DNA from: Streptomyces avidinii
GTDB lineage: Bacteria > Actinomycetota > Actinomycetes > Streptomycetales > Streptomycetaceae
Assembly (NCBI RefSeq): GCF_014650695.1
Contig: NZ_BMVL01000019.1
Span: forward strand, 62,001 to 126,000
Length of the DNA stretch: 64,000 nucleotides
Direction: 5' to 3'
In this document: in pieces, positions 1-8,088 of the stretch
Layout of the letters: each line of letters opens with the position of its first letter
Numbering within the stretch: the stretch's first letter is position 1
Position numbers and translations under genes: made by a program
The notes under the pieces: model-generated
What the model was told of the DNA's origin: nothing
Seen by the model: only the letters and a program-made list of their open reading frames with translations
The model's database searches: none

Positions 1-232
1 CTTCGGGGAAGGCGGATATCCGGCGTTCGAAGGCGGGCCGGTCGGTCTTGCAGACGATCAGGTCGGGCTCCGTCCTGCGGTACTCGGGTACGGATCCGGA
101 GCCGTCCGGGAGGGTGATCGGGCGCTCCTCGTGCGCGCGGGCGGCGGGCGCGGCGACGAGGAGGGACACAAGGGCGAGGAGGGCGGCGAGGAGCGCCGCC
201 GGCACGGCAGGAAACCTGCGGGTCCACGACAT
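1..232 (-). CDS. N-terminal part of a secreted protein, possibly right-handed beta-helix family (cut by window edge)
   Basis: Only the first 77 codons are present; the gene runs off the left edge. Translation from the ATG at 232 gives a typical Sec signal peptide: MSWTRR, then an alanine/leucine-rich core, with an AxA-type cleavage region near residues 27-32. A short mature segment follows with GSGSVPEYR and LIVCKTDRPAFERR. From memory, this opening is shared by streptomycete secreted proteins annotated as right-handed parallel beta-helix proteins, but the helix repeats lie outside the window, so the family is an inference. No strong Shine-Dalgarno is visible before the ATG. It is transcribed divergently from hmgA. 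Confidence 0.6.
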   Translation of the reverse strand, partial: MSWTRRFPAVPAALLAALLALVSLLVAAPAARAHEERPITLPDGSGSVPEYRRTEPDLIVCKTDRPAFERRISAFPE

Positions 233-383
233 GCGCGTGAGAGTAGAGCAATGTTCATCTTTTGTGATCCCCCTCGACCGAATCCGCGTTCCGGTCCGGC
301 CGGGCGCCCCTCGACCTTTCCCGCCTTTCCGGCCATTCCCGCCGATCTCCCGCCGGCCTCGCGGCCCCGCCCGGGGTCCGCCG

Positions 384-427
384 TTGACGCGCGGGCTGCG
401 GAATCCTACTGTCGACCATAGGATTCC
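384..427 (+). promoter_or_regulatory. hmgA promoter with palindromic operator
   Basis: A perfect 9-bp inverted repeat, GGAATCCTA (400-408) and TAGGATTCC (419-427), separated by 10 bp, lies 22 bp before the hmgA start. A sigma-70-like promoter fits over it: TTGACG at 384-389 and TACTGT at 407-412, spacer 17. The repeat would cover the -10 and start point, the geometry of a repressor site. Which regulator binds is not shown; the downstream GntR protein or an IclR-type regulator elsewhere are candidates. Confidence 0.6.
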
Positions 428-449
428 TTCGACGGAGCGGGAGCAGCAC

Positions 450-1763
450 ATGAGCGAGCAGGCCAGGAAGACGGCCGAGGCACTGGAGTACCTCACCGGC
501 TTCGGCAACGAGCACAGCTCGGAAGCCGTCCCCGGCGCACTGCCGATCGGCCGGAACTCGCCCCAGCGCGCACCTCTCGGCCTCTACGCCGAGCAGCTCA
601 GCGGCAGCGCCTTCACCGAGCCGCGCACGCACAACCGCCGCTCGTGGCTCTACCGGATCCGCCCCTCGGCCGCACACCCGCCCTTCACCCGGGTCGACAA
701 CGGCGCCCTGCGCTCCGCGCCCTTCACGGAGGCCGTACCGGACCCGAACCGGCTCCGCTGGAACCCGCTGCCCGCCCCGGCCCCCGGCACCGACTTCCTG
801 GCCGGCCTGTGGACCCTCGGCGGCAACGGCGACGTCACCCAGCGCTCCGGCATGGCCATCCACCTCTACGCCGCCAACGCCGACATGACCGACCGGGTGT
901 TCAGCGACTCCGACGGCGAGCTGCTGATCGTCCCCGAGCGCGGCGGGCTGCTCCTGCGCACCGAACTGGGCCTGCTCGCCGCCCGCCCCGGCGACATGGC
1001 CATCGTCCCCCGCGGGGTCCGGTTCCGCGTCGAGCTGCTCGACGCCGACGCCCGCGGCTACGTCTGCGAGAACTACGGCCAGCCCTTCGAACTGCCGAAC
1101 CTGGGCCCGATCGGCGCCAACGGCCTCGCCGCCGCACGGGACTTCCAGGCCCCCGTGGCCGCGTACGAGGACAGCGACCGCCCGACCGAGGTGATCAACA
1201 AGTTCTGCGGCAACCTCTGGTCGGCCACCTACGACCACTCCCCGCTCGACGTGGTCGCCTGGCACGGCAGCCACGTCCCGTACGTGTACGACATGCGCCG
1301 CTTCAACGTCCTGGGCTCGATCAGCTACGACCACCCGGACCCGTCGATCTTCACGGTCCTGACCTCCCCCTCCGACACCCCGGGGCTGGCGGGGGTGGAC
1401 TTCGTGGTCTTCGCACCGCGCTGGCTGGTCGGCGAGGACACCTTCCGCCCGCCCTACTTCCACCGCAACGTGATGAGCGAGTACATGGGCCTCATCGAGG
1501 GGGCCTACGACGCCAAGGCCGAGGGCTTCGTCCCGGGCGGCGGCTCGCTCCACAACATGATGTCCGCGCACGGCCCCGACCACGAAACCTTCGACCGGGC
1601 GAGTGCCGCCGAGCTGAAGCCGCAGAAGATCGACGACGGCCTGGCCTTCATGTTCGAGACGCGCTGGCCGATCACCGCCACCGCACAGGCCGCCGGTGCC
1701 GATCACCTCCAGCGCGACTACGACGCCGTGTGGCAGGGTCTGCAGCGCCACTTCCGCGGCTGA
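450..1763 (+). CDS. hmgA: homogentisate 1,2-dioxygenase
   Basis: 437 aa, the normal length for this family. The enzyme opens the ring of homogentisate with O2 to give 4-maleylacetoacetate, in cytosolic phenylalanine/tyrosine catabolism. Conserved stretches include the N-terminal YLTGFGNEHSSEA and NSPQRAPLGLYAEQLSGSAF. The iron ligands are recognisable: H338 and E344 in HRNVMSEYMGLI and H374 in SAHGPDHETF, with the same 6- and 36-residue spacings as in the human enzyme. The ATG at 450 follows GGAGC and begins MSEQARK; upstream in-frame sequence is promoter. The other pathway genes (hpd, fumarylacetoacetase, isomerase) are not in the window, so the gene stands alone with the GntR gene behind it. 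Confidence 0.95.
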   Translation: MSEQARKTAEALEYLTGFGNEHSSEAVPGALPIGRNSPQRAPLGLYAEQLSGSAFTEPRTHNRRSWLYRIRPSAAHPPFTRVDNGALRSAPFTEAVPDPNRLRWNPLPAPAPGTDFLAGLWTLGGNGDVTQRSGMAIHLYAANADMTDRVFSDSDGELLIVPERGGLLLRTELGLLAARPGDMAIVPRGVRFRVELLDADARGYVCENYGQPFELPNLGPIGANGLAAARDFQAPVAAYEDSDRPTEVINKFCGNLWSATYDHSPLDVVAWHGSHVPYVYDMRRFNVLGSISYDHPDPSIFTVLTSPSDTPGLAGVDFVVFAPRWLVGEDTFRPPYFHRNVMSEYMGLIEGAYDAKAEGFVPGGGSLHNMMSAHGPDHETFDRASAAELKPQKIDDGLAFMFETRWPITATAQAAGADHLQRDYDAVWQGLQRHFRG

Positions 1764-1826
1764 CCTGCACTGCATACCCTGCATGCGCCGCACGTCACCC
1801 CTGCCCAGCCGTTCGGAGATCCACCC

Positions 1827-2576
1827 GTGACCGCCTTCGCCCCCGACTCGCTGGTACTGAACCGGAAGCTGCCGCTCTGGTACCAGGTGTCGCAGTCACT
1901 GCGCGCCTCGATACTGGGGCGCACCCCGGACGCCTCGCTGCGCCTGCCCACCGAGGAGCAGCTCGCCGAGCACTACGGGGTGAGCGTGCTGACCATGCGG
2001 CAGGCGCTCAAGGAGCTGGAGAACGAGGGCCTGATCAGCCGGCACCGGCGGCGCGGCACCTTCATCGAGCCGGGCGCGCTGCGCAGCACCCCGGTCCGGC
2101 TGCTGGGCTCGGTCGACGCGATCGTGGCCCAGCAGTCGGGCGACCGCACGACAATCCTGGGACACGGCCGCACGGCCGTGTCCGGGGAGCTGCTGGAGCA
2201 CTTCCCGGATACGCCCGAGGTGGTGGCGTACCGGCGTCTGCGCCACGACCGGGAGAGCGGCGAGCCGACCAACTGGGCGGAGAACGCGGTCCTCCCGGAG
2301 TTCGCCGGGGCCGTGGACCTCGCCGATCTCGAACGCTGGCCGATGACCAAGGTCCTGCGGGACATCGTCGGGGTGCGCATCAGCCGGATCACGGACACGG
2401 TGGAGGCCCGGCTGGCCGACCCGGAGACGGCCGAGCTGCTCCGCGTCCCGCTGCTCAGCCCGATCCTGCACTACACGGGGGTCACCTACGACGAGGACGG
2501 CCGGGTGGTGGACGTGGCCCGCATCCGCTACCGCGGCGACCGGTTCTCCTTCACCGTGACGGTCGACGCGCACTGA
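1827..2576 (+). CDS. GntR-family regulator with UTRA ligand domain
   Basis: 249 aa. The N-terminal winged helix-turn-helix (about residues 12-75) has the GntR signature LPTEEQLAEHYGVSVLTMRQALKELENEGLI followed by the wing RRGTFI. The C-terminal half (about 95-245) fits the UTRA/HutC ligand-binding fold, with YRRLRHDRESGEP near its start and RIRYRGDRFSF at the end. It begins 63 bp after hmgA on the same strand, so it may be co-transcribed and could regulate hmgA; the effector is unknown. The GTG at 1827 gives an N terminus in register with the HTH. Confidence 0.88.
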   Translation: MTAFAPDSLVLNRKLPLWYQVSQSLRASILGRTPDASLRLPTEEQLAEHYGVSVLTMRQALKELENEGLISRHRRRGTFIEPGALRSTPVRLLGSVDAIVAQQSGDRTTILGHGRTAVSGELLEHFPDTPEVVAYRRLRHDRESGEPTNWAENAVLPEFAGAVDLADLERWPMTKVLRDIVGVRISRITDTVEARLADPETAELLRVPLLSPILHYTGVTYDEDGRVVDVARIRYRGDRFSFTVTVDAH

Positions 2577-2718
2577 CGTCGGCGCGCACCGACGTCCGCG
2601 CGCACCGACGTCGCCGGGCACCACGGCGGCGCGCACCGACGTCTACACGCCCTACGCCGGCGCGCACCGACGGCCGCGGAGCCACCGCCCGACCGGCCTC
2701 GGAGCCACCGCCCGACCG
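2563..2718. repeat. cluster of short direct repeats after the GntR gene
   Basis: The 15-16 bp word GCGCGCACCGACGTC occurs at about 2582, 2598 and 2629, with a variant ending GGC at about 2660. A degenerate copy, GACGCGCACTGACGTC, forms the last codons of the GntR gene. An 18-bp unit, GGAGCCACCGCCCGACCG, is then duplicated at 2678 and 2701. The short 2577-2736 gap is made almost entirely of these repeats. No coding function is evident. Confidence 0.7.
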
Positions 2719-2736
2719 CTGCGGCGACCCCTGCGA

Positions 2737-2910
2737 CTACCGCGGCTCCTTCTCGTCGTCCTCCCCGGTGCGCTCGCCCTCTGCCTGCGACGGCGTGGTC
2801 CGCATCGTGTGGGGGTGCTGCCGCTGCTTGCGCTGGGCCTCGTCCATGTCCTCGTCGAGGCGCTCGCCCTCGGCCTGCGACGGGGTCGTGTATTCGTCGT
2901 ACTGACTCAT
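2737..2910 (-). CDS. small acidic hypothetical protein with duplicated TTPSQAEGER motif
   Basis: 57 aa, hydrophilic, with no membrane segment. The ten-residue motif TTPSQAEGER occurs twice, near residues 8-17 and 38-47, each followed by acidic residues (LDEDMDEA and TGEDDEKE), so the gene seems to be an internal duplication. The ATG at 2910 has a strong GAGGAGG ribosome site. From memory, similar short proteins with this motif are widespread and unnamed in Streptomyces. It is likely an intrinsically disordered cytosolic protein; function unknown. Confidence 0.65.
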   Translation of the reverse strand: MSQYDEYTTPSQAEGERLDEDMDEAQRKQRQHPHTMRTTPSQAEGERTGEDDEKEPR

Positions 2911-3022
2911 GGCCGCCTCCTCAGCTTCACCGGTCAATACCGCACATATGCGTACATAAGGAGCGTAGCTCTTCGGCCTGGACGCAGCCCGGCTGCCCGG
3001 TCCCGTCGCTACCATCGGCGGC

Positions 3023-4180
3023 GTGAGCGAAGACGTACCGCTGCTCGATGACCTGATGCCCTGGGCCGTGGGCAGCCTGCGACTGGGCCGGGACTGGGTG
3101 GCCGCACCCGATCCGGCGGCCCTGCGCGCCCGCTGGGCCGCCCTGACGGGCTCCGAAGGGGCCGAGCGGGAGCGACTGTTCCGCCCGAGCCGCAGCCGCA
3201 GGCCCGACGCGGGGGCGGCAGCCCTGCCGGGGCAGCGCTCGGCGGCCACGGCCCGCTTCACGGACGCCCCCGGCCCCTGCCCCGACCCCGTACGGGTACT
3301 CCGCGAGCCCTTCGACGAGCAGTGGCTACTGCCCGACCAGCGGCTGATCGACGTGGCCCGCCCCGAGCTCTGGCGGGTCCGGGACGCGCACCAGCTGTTC
3401 CTCGTCGAGACCCCGGATCCGCTGGTCACCGCGCACCTCCCGGTCGGCCGCCTCGGCCGGATCCGTCCCCTGCACCGGCGCCCCGGCGGCGCCGAGCCCA
3501 ATCTCGCCCCCGGCCTCCTGCCCCTGCTGGGCGCGCGCCACGGCGGCTGGGTCGCCCCCGAGGACGTCCTGTGCTGGATCCTGGCGGCGGGCCGCCCGGG
3601 CCCGCGCGGTTACGAGGTGCCGCTCGCCGCCGACCCGGCGCACTGGCGGGCCGGGCTGGAGCTGGGGCACCGACTGCTCGGCGTGCAGCTGCGTGGGGCG
3701 CGCGGTGGCGAGCCGCCCCGGCTACCGGGCGGCCGCCGCCCGTACGTCCGCTCGGCGGTCGCGGGCTGGCCGCACGAGCCGGCGTACGACGCCGAGAGCG
3801 AGACGCTGAGCCTCGGGGGCGGGACCGTGTCCCCCGTGCCGGCCGGGGCCTGGGAGTACGAGGCGCAGGGCGTACGGGTGCTGCCGGCCTGGTTCGCGGC
3901 CCGCACCGCGCACCGCAGCCCGGACGCCGACGGTCTGGCGGCGCTGGGGCCCGCCGAGTGGCCGCAGAGCTGGACCTCGGAACTGCTGTCCCTGGTCACC
4001 ACCTTGGCGCTGCTGGCCGAACTGGCTCCGGAGCGGGCCGCGTTCGAGCCCGGCCCGGGGCTGCCGGCCGAGACCCTGCGCGCGGCCGGGGTGCTGCCGC
4101 CGCCGGCCTCGGCCCGGCGCCCGGCTTCGGTGCTGGACCACCAGGAGGAGGGCCCGGGCGGGCAGTTCGCCCTCCTCTGA
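3023..4180 (+). CDS. orphan type ISP restriction-modification specificity-domain-like protein
   Basis: 385 aa. The sequence resembles, from memory, the C-terminal target-recognition region of type ISP restriction-modification enzymes as annotated in streptomycetes: LDDLMPWAVGSLRLGRDWV at the start, FRPSRSR near 52, FDEQWLLPDQRLIDVARPELWRV near 100 and AEPNLAPGLLPLL near 155. It lacks the helicase, nuclease and methyltransferase domains, and none are encoded nearby, so it is a standalone module of unknown role. TACCAT at 3010-3015 ends 7 nt before the GTG start, which fits a leaderless transcript. Confidence 0.6.
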   Translation: MSEDVPLLDDLMPWAVGSLRLGRDWVAAPDPAALRARWAALTGSEGAERERLFRPSRSRRPDAGAAALPGQRSAATARFTDAPGPCPDPVRVLREPFDEQWLLPDQRLIDVARPELWRVRDAHQLFLVETPDPLVTAHLPVGRLGRIRPLHRRPGGAEPNLAPGLLPLLGARHGGWVAPEDVLCWILAAGRPGPRGYEVPLAADPAHWRAGLELGHRLLGVQLRGARGGEPPRLPGGRRPYVRSAVAGWPHEPAYDAESETLSLGGGTVSPVPAGAWEYEAQGVRVLPAWFAARTAHRSPDADGLAALGPAEWPQSWTSELLSLVTTLALLAELAPERAAFEPGPGLPAETLRAAGVLPPPASARRPASVLDHQEEGPGGQFALL

Positions 4181-4328
4181 GGAGGACCGGCACGTGTGCG
4201 GGCCTCCGCATCCGGGCCTCCGCATCCGGGGCGCTGCTGTGGTCGGGGCTGCTGCTCGCGCTGTTCGTGCCGCCGGCGACTGGCAGGTTCGCACGCGGGG
4301 CCGGTAGCGACCCGCGGCATCGCGCCCT

Positions 4329-4383
4329 GCGACCCGTAACAACCCGTGGCGTCGCGCCCCGCGACCCGTAACAACCCGTGGCG
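4329..4383. repeat. tandem 32-bp repeat in intergenic region
   Basis: Two 23-bp identical copies occur at 4329-4351 and 4361-4383 (key words GCGACCCGTAA and CAACCCGTGGCG), with period 32. A degenerate third copy lies upstream at about 4307. They are in the 292-bp gap between the type-ISP-like gene and the CoA-transferase. The rest of the gap contains a doubled CCGCATCCGGGCCT word at about 4204-4230 and no convincing gene. Confidence 0.7.
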
Positions 4384-4472
4384 GCTGTCAGGGCGGCCGC
4401 CATTCGTGATCAATGTCGCGCATCGCCCCCGGTGTGGTGACAGCCGCCCGTCCGACCCGGTAGGCAGGGGGC

Positions 4473-5669
4473 ATGTCTACCGAACCGCTCCCCCTGGACG
4501 GCGTCACCGTCGTCGCCGTCGAGCAGGCCGTCTCGGCCCCCTTCGCCACCCGCCAGCTCGCCGACCTCGGCGCCAGGGTGATCAAGGTCGAGCGCCCCGA
4601 CGGCGGCGACTTCGCCCGCGCCTACGACACGGCCGCGCACGGCCTCGCCTCGCATTTCGTCTGGGCCAACCGCGGCAAGGAGTCGATCGCGCTCGACCTG
4701 AAGGACCCGCGCGGCCGGGAGGTCCTGCACGGGCTGCTCGCCGACGCCGACGTCTTCGTGCAGAACCTCGCCCAGGGGGCCGCCGCCCGGCTCGGGCTCG
4801 ACTCGGCGGCGCTGTGCGCGCGTTACCCCCGGCTGGTCGCCGTGGACGTCTCCGGATACGGCGCCGAGGGCCCGTACGCCCACAAGCGCGCCTACGACAT
4901 GCTCGTGCAATGCGAGGCGGGCCTGGTGGCGGTGACCGGCACCCCGGAGCAGCCGGTCAAGGCGGGGATCCCGGCGGCGGACATCGCGGCGGCCATGTAC
5001 GCCTTCTCGGGGGTCCTGGCCGCACTGCTGCGCCGCGGGACCACCGGCCGCGGGGGCAGGGTGGAGGTGTCCATGCTGGACGCGCTCGCCGAGTGGATGG
5101 GCCACCCGCTGCACCACACGATGCACGGCGGGGAACAGCCCGTGCGCACCGGCCTCGCGCACGCGGTGATCGCACCCTACGACGCCTATCCGACGGCCGA
5201 CGGGGACCGGGTGCTGCTGTCGGTGCAGAACGACCGCGAGTGGCGACGGCTCGCGCAACAAGTTTTGGAGCGACCCGAGTTGGCCGAGGATCCGGCGTAC
5301 GCGACGAACACGGCGCGCACCGGGAACCGGGAGAAGACCGATGCGGTGGTGGCGGAGGCGCTGGGCCGGCTCGGCGCGGACGAGGCGATCGGGCGCCTGG
5401 AGGCGGCGGGCATCGCGTGCGCGCGACTGAACTCTGTGGCGCAGCTGGCCGGGCATCCGCAACTCGCGGCCCGGGACCGCTGGCGGGAGGTGTCATCGCC
5501 GGTCGGCCCGTTGCGGGCCCTGCTGCCGCCGATCGGACTGCCGGGCGGCGCGGCACCGCACATGGGTGCGGTGCCCGCGCTGGGCGAGCACACCGAGTCC
5601 CTGCTGCGCGCCCTGGGGATGGCGGACGCACAGATCTCGGAACTGCGCCGGGACGGTGTGATCGGGTAG
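4473..5669 (+). CDS. CaiB/BaiF-type class III CoA-transferase
   Basis: 398 aa, full length for the family. Class III CoA-transferases move CoA between carboxylic acids through an aspartyl-CoA anhydride. Typical motifs are LDGVTVVAVEQAVSAPFATR at the N terminus, LADLGARVIKVERPDGGDFAR near 30, WANRGKESIALDLKDPRG near 65, and the catalytic Asp, here D142 in AYDMLVQCEAG. The C-terminal REVSSPVGPLRALLPPI segment is also typical. The substrate cannot be read from sequence; neighbours give no pathway. ATG at 4473 follows a GCAGGGGGC ribosome site. Confidence 0.9.
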   Translation: MSTEPLPLDGVTVVAVEQAVSAPFATRQLADLGARVIKVERPDGGDFARAYDTAAHGLASHFVWANRGKESIALDLKDPRGREVLHGLLADADVFVQNLAQGAAARLGLDSAALCARYPRLVAVDVSGYGAEGPYAHKRAYDMLVQCEAGLVAVTGTPEQPVKAGIPAADIAAAMYAFSGVLAALLRRGTTGRGGRVEVSMLDALAEWMGHPLHHTMHGGEQPVRTGLAHAVIAPYDAYPTADGDRVLLSVQNDREWRRLAQQVLERPELAEDPAYATNTARTGNREKTDAVVAEALGRLGADEAIGRLEAAGIACARLNSVAQLAGHPQLAARDRWREVSSPVGPLRALLPPIGLPGGAAPHMGAVPALGEHTESLLRALGMADAQISELRRDGVIG

Positions 5670-5718
5670 GGCCGGGAAGCCGGAGACCGAAGGGCCGACG
5701 GCTGCGGTAGGGGGACGG

Positions 5719-5988
5719 TTACGAGCGGCGGCTGCCGAAGAGCGTGCGACGCAGACGGCGCAGCGGCGCGAAGAGCGAGACGCGCGCGCTCCGGCTCCGC
5801 AGACGGTGCGTGTGGTCGCGGGAGGTGAGCTCGCGCATCAGCAGCGTCGCCTCGGCGGTCTCCCGGTGCGGGACGGCAGGACCGCCCAGCACAGCGAGGT
5901 GGCGGTCGAGGCGCGAGCTGGTCGCACTGCTGCCGCAGGTGATGGCAGGCACGCGAGGCGGCCTGCTGCGCATTGCTATCTGTTCCAT
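5719..5988 (-). CDS. conserved Streptomyces hypothetical protein, basic C terminus
   Basis: 89 aa from the ATG at 5988, preceded by TGGGGAGAG. It begins MEQIAMRSRPPRVPAITCGS and ends with a strongly basic stretch (SLFAPLRRLRRTLFGSRRS). The middle has SSRLDRHLAVLGGP. From memory this is a recurring unnamed streptomycete protein. No signal peptide or clear membrane segment is seen. The C-terminal basic, amphipathic tail could bind nucleic acid or membrane, but this is speculation. It is convergent with the CoA-transferase gene. Confidence 0.7.
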   Translation of the reverse strand: MEQIAMRSRPPRVPAITCGSSATSSRLDRHLAVLGGPAVPHRETAEATLLMRELTSRDHTHRLRSRSARVSLFAPLRRLRRTLFGSRRS

Positions 5989-6267
5989 GATCTCTCCCCA
6001 CCCGTACGAGGGCACCCGGCCCGGGCAGGTTAACCCTATCGCCCCCGCGTCGCCCCCGGGTATCCCGGTGGTGTGAATTACCCCTGCGGCGACGGGGAGT
6101 TGACGATTACTCAGCGGAGTCGCCGATTACTCTCCGCACAGACGTCACGCTGCGGAAGGCCTCTGCGCCAGTCCCGTCACGACAGGGGTCACACGGCTCG
6201 CCCTGCGCTAACTTGGTGTGATCGCCCGATGACACGCGGGCGCACGGGAACACACTCGGGGGCGCGC

Positions 6268-8088
6268 GTGAGTGAGCAATCGAACTCCGATCGTGTCATC
6301 TCGGGCCGCTACCGGCTGCTCGAACCGATCGGCCGCGGCGGGATGGGCATCGTGTGGCGGGCCCGGGACGAGGTGCTCGCCCGCGAGGTCGCCGTCAAGG
6401 AGGTCCGGGCGCCGGCCGGGCTGGAGCCCGCCGAACTGGAGCGGCTGTACCGGCGGCTGGAGCGGGAGGCATGGGCCGCCGCGAGGGTCTCGCACCGCGG
6501 GGTCGTCACCGTCTACGACGTGGCCTCCGAGGACGGGCGTCCCTGGATCGTCATGGAGCTGGTGCGCGGGCTCTCGCTGGCGGACGTACTGGAGGCCGAG
6601 GGCCCGATGGCCCCTCAGCGGGCCGCGCACATCGGGGAACAGGTGCTCGCCGCGCTGCGCTCGGCGCACGACTGCGGGGTGCTGCACCGGGACGTGAAGC
6701 CGGCCAACGTACTGATCGCCAATGACGGCCGGGTGGTGCTCGGCGACTTCGGGATCGCGAGCCTGGAGGGGTCTTCGGCCATCACCATGACGGGCGAGGT
6801 GGTCGGTTCCCCCGAATTCCTTTCACCGGAGCGGGCGTTGGGGAATGATCCGGGACCCGCGTCGGACCTGTGGGCGCTCGGGGTCATGCTCTACGCCGCC
6901 GTGGAGGGGGCCACACCGTTCCACGGGGCCACACCGTTGGACACCCTGCGGGCCGTGGTGGACGCGGAGTTGCCGCCGCCGCGCCGGGCCGGCGCGCTGG
7001 AGCCCGTACTGGAGGGACTGCTGCGCAAGGACCCGGCCGAGCGGCTGCCCGCGGCGGAGGCGGCCGGGATGCTCCGGGTGGTGGGTGCGGGCGGGACCGT
7101 ACGGGCCTCCGGCGGGCCGGTGTCGGGCCCGGACGGGCCGACGACCGTCGCGCACCACGGGCGTCGGGAGCATCAGGAGCGTCAGGGGGCGGACGAGCCA
7201 CCCGATCCGTACGGGGCGCAGCCGACGCGGGTGGCGCGGCCCGCGCACGGGTCGCCGTACGGGACGCCGCCGCCGGAGGTGCGCGAGGGGCACGCCGGGC
7301 TGGTGCTGACGGTCGGGATCGTGCTCATGCTGCTGGCCCTGGTCGCGGTGGGGTGGCTGCTGCTGGGGGACCGCGGCAACGACGGCGGGACGGACGGCGG
7401 GAACGGGGCCCCGACGGGCTCGGCGACGAACACCCGGACCGTCACCACGACCCCTTCGACCGCTCCGTCGGCCCCGGTGTCGGCGTCCGCCCCGGGCGCT
7501 GCGGGGCAGCACGTCTCGGTGTACGTGGACGCCGTGCGCTCCTCCTATACGGGCAGTTGCCCACCGCCCGCCGAGTACGCACCCGCCTTCACGGCCACCG
7601 TCGAGGTGGAGGGCACCCCGGTCGTACTGGAGTACCGGTGGGCCACGCGCAGTGGTCGGACCTCCGGGCCCGACTGGCAGTCCGTCACCTACGAGGAGGG
7701 CGGACCGAGGAGCCGGCGGGTGGAGCACACGGAGCTGACGCACGAGCCGGACGGGGTCTTCGAGGACGCGGTCCGGCTGGAGGTGCGGGGGCCGGCGGAG
7801 GTGGCCACCCAGTGGGTGGCCACCTCCGTGACCTGTCGGAAGGAGACCCCGACGAGCGGGGCCCCCTCCCCCGGACCGAGTCCGTCACCGGCGTCGCCGG
7901 TGCCGCCGACGGCGAGCCCTCCCGCGAGCCCCGCGACCGGTGAGCCGGATGGAACGGATGGAACGGATGGAACGGACCGGCCCGCCCCGGCGAATCAGGG
8001 CGACCCGGCGGGTCGGGCGAGTCGGGCGGACCTGGCGAGTCCCGGGAATCGGACGGATCAGGCGGCGTTCGTGAAGACCGGCAGGTAG
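6268..8088 (+). CDS. membrane-anchored serine/threonine protein kinase (PknB-like)
   Basis: 606 aa from the GTG at 6268; an ATG at 6229 is a possible alternative. Residues about 12-275 form a Hanks-type kinase: P-loop GRGGMGIV, K44 in VAVKEV, HRDVKPANVL with D142, DFGIA and PEFLSPE. A Pro/Gly-rich linker follows, then one transmembrane helix at about 344-368. The extracellular part has a roughly 110-residue domain with two cysteines and a low-complexity tail. It probably senses an envelope signal and phosphorylates cytosolic targets. The tail contains a 9-bp DNA repeat coding for three DGT units near 7948-7974. The last 31 bp overlap the convergent SGNH hydrolase gene. Confidence 0.9.
   Translation: MSEQSNSDRVISGRYRLLEPIGRGGMGIVWRARDEVLAREVAVKEVRAPAGLEPAELERLYRRLEREAWAAARVSHRGVVTVYDVASEDGRPWIVMELVRGLSLADVLEAEGPMAPQRAAHIGEQVLAALRSAHDCGVLHRDVKPANVLIANDGRVVLGDFGIASLEGSSAITMTGEVVGSPEFLSPERALGNDPGPASDLWALGVMLYAAVEGATPFHGATPLDTLRAVVDAELPPPRRAGALEPVLEGLLRKDPAERLPAAEAAGMLRVVGAGGTVRASGGPVSGPDGPTTVAHHGRREHQERQGADEPPDPYGAQPTRVARPAHGSPYGTPPPEVREGHAGLVLTVGIVLMLLALVAVGWLLLGDRGNDGGTDGGNGAPTGSATNTRTVTTTPSTAPSAPVSASAPGAAGQHVSVYVDAVRSSYTGSCPPPAEYAPAFTATVEVEGTPVVLEYRWATRSGRTSGPDWQSVTYEEGGPRSRRVEHTELTHEPDGVFEDAVRLEVRGPAEVATQWVATSVTCRKETPTSGAPSPGPSPSPASPVPPTASPPASPATGEPDGTDGTDGTDRPAPANQGDPAGRASRADLASPGNRTDQAAFVKTGR

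Noticed and set aside
4197..4337. Small cysteine-rich reading frame after the type-ISP-like gene
   Set aside because: No ribosome site, repeat-derived DNA and low complexity; stops inside the tandem repeat.
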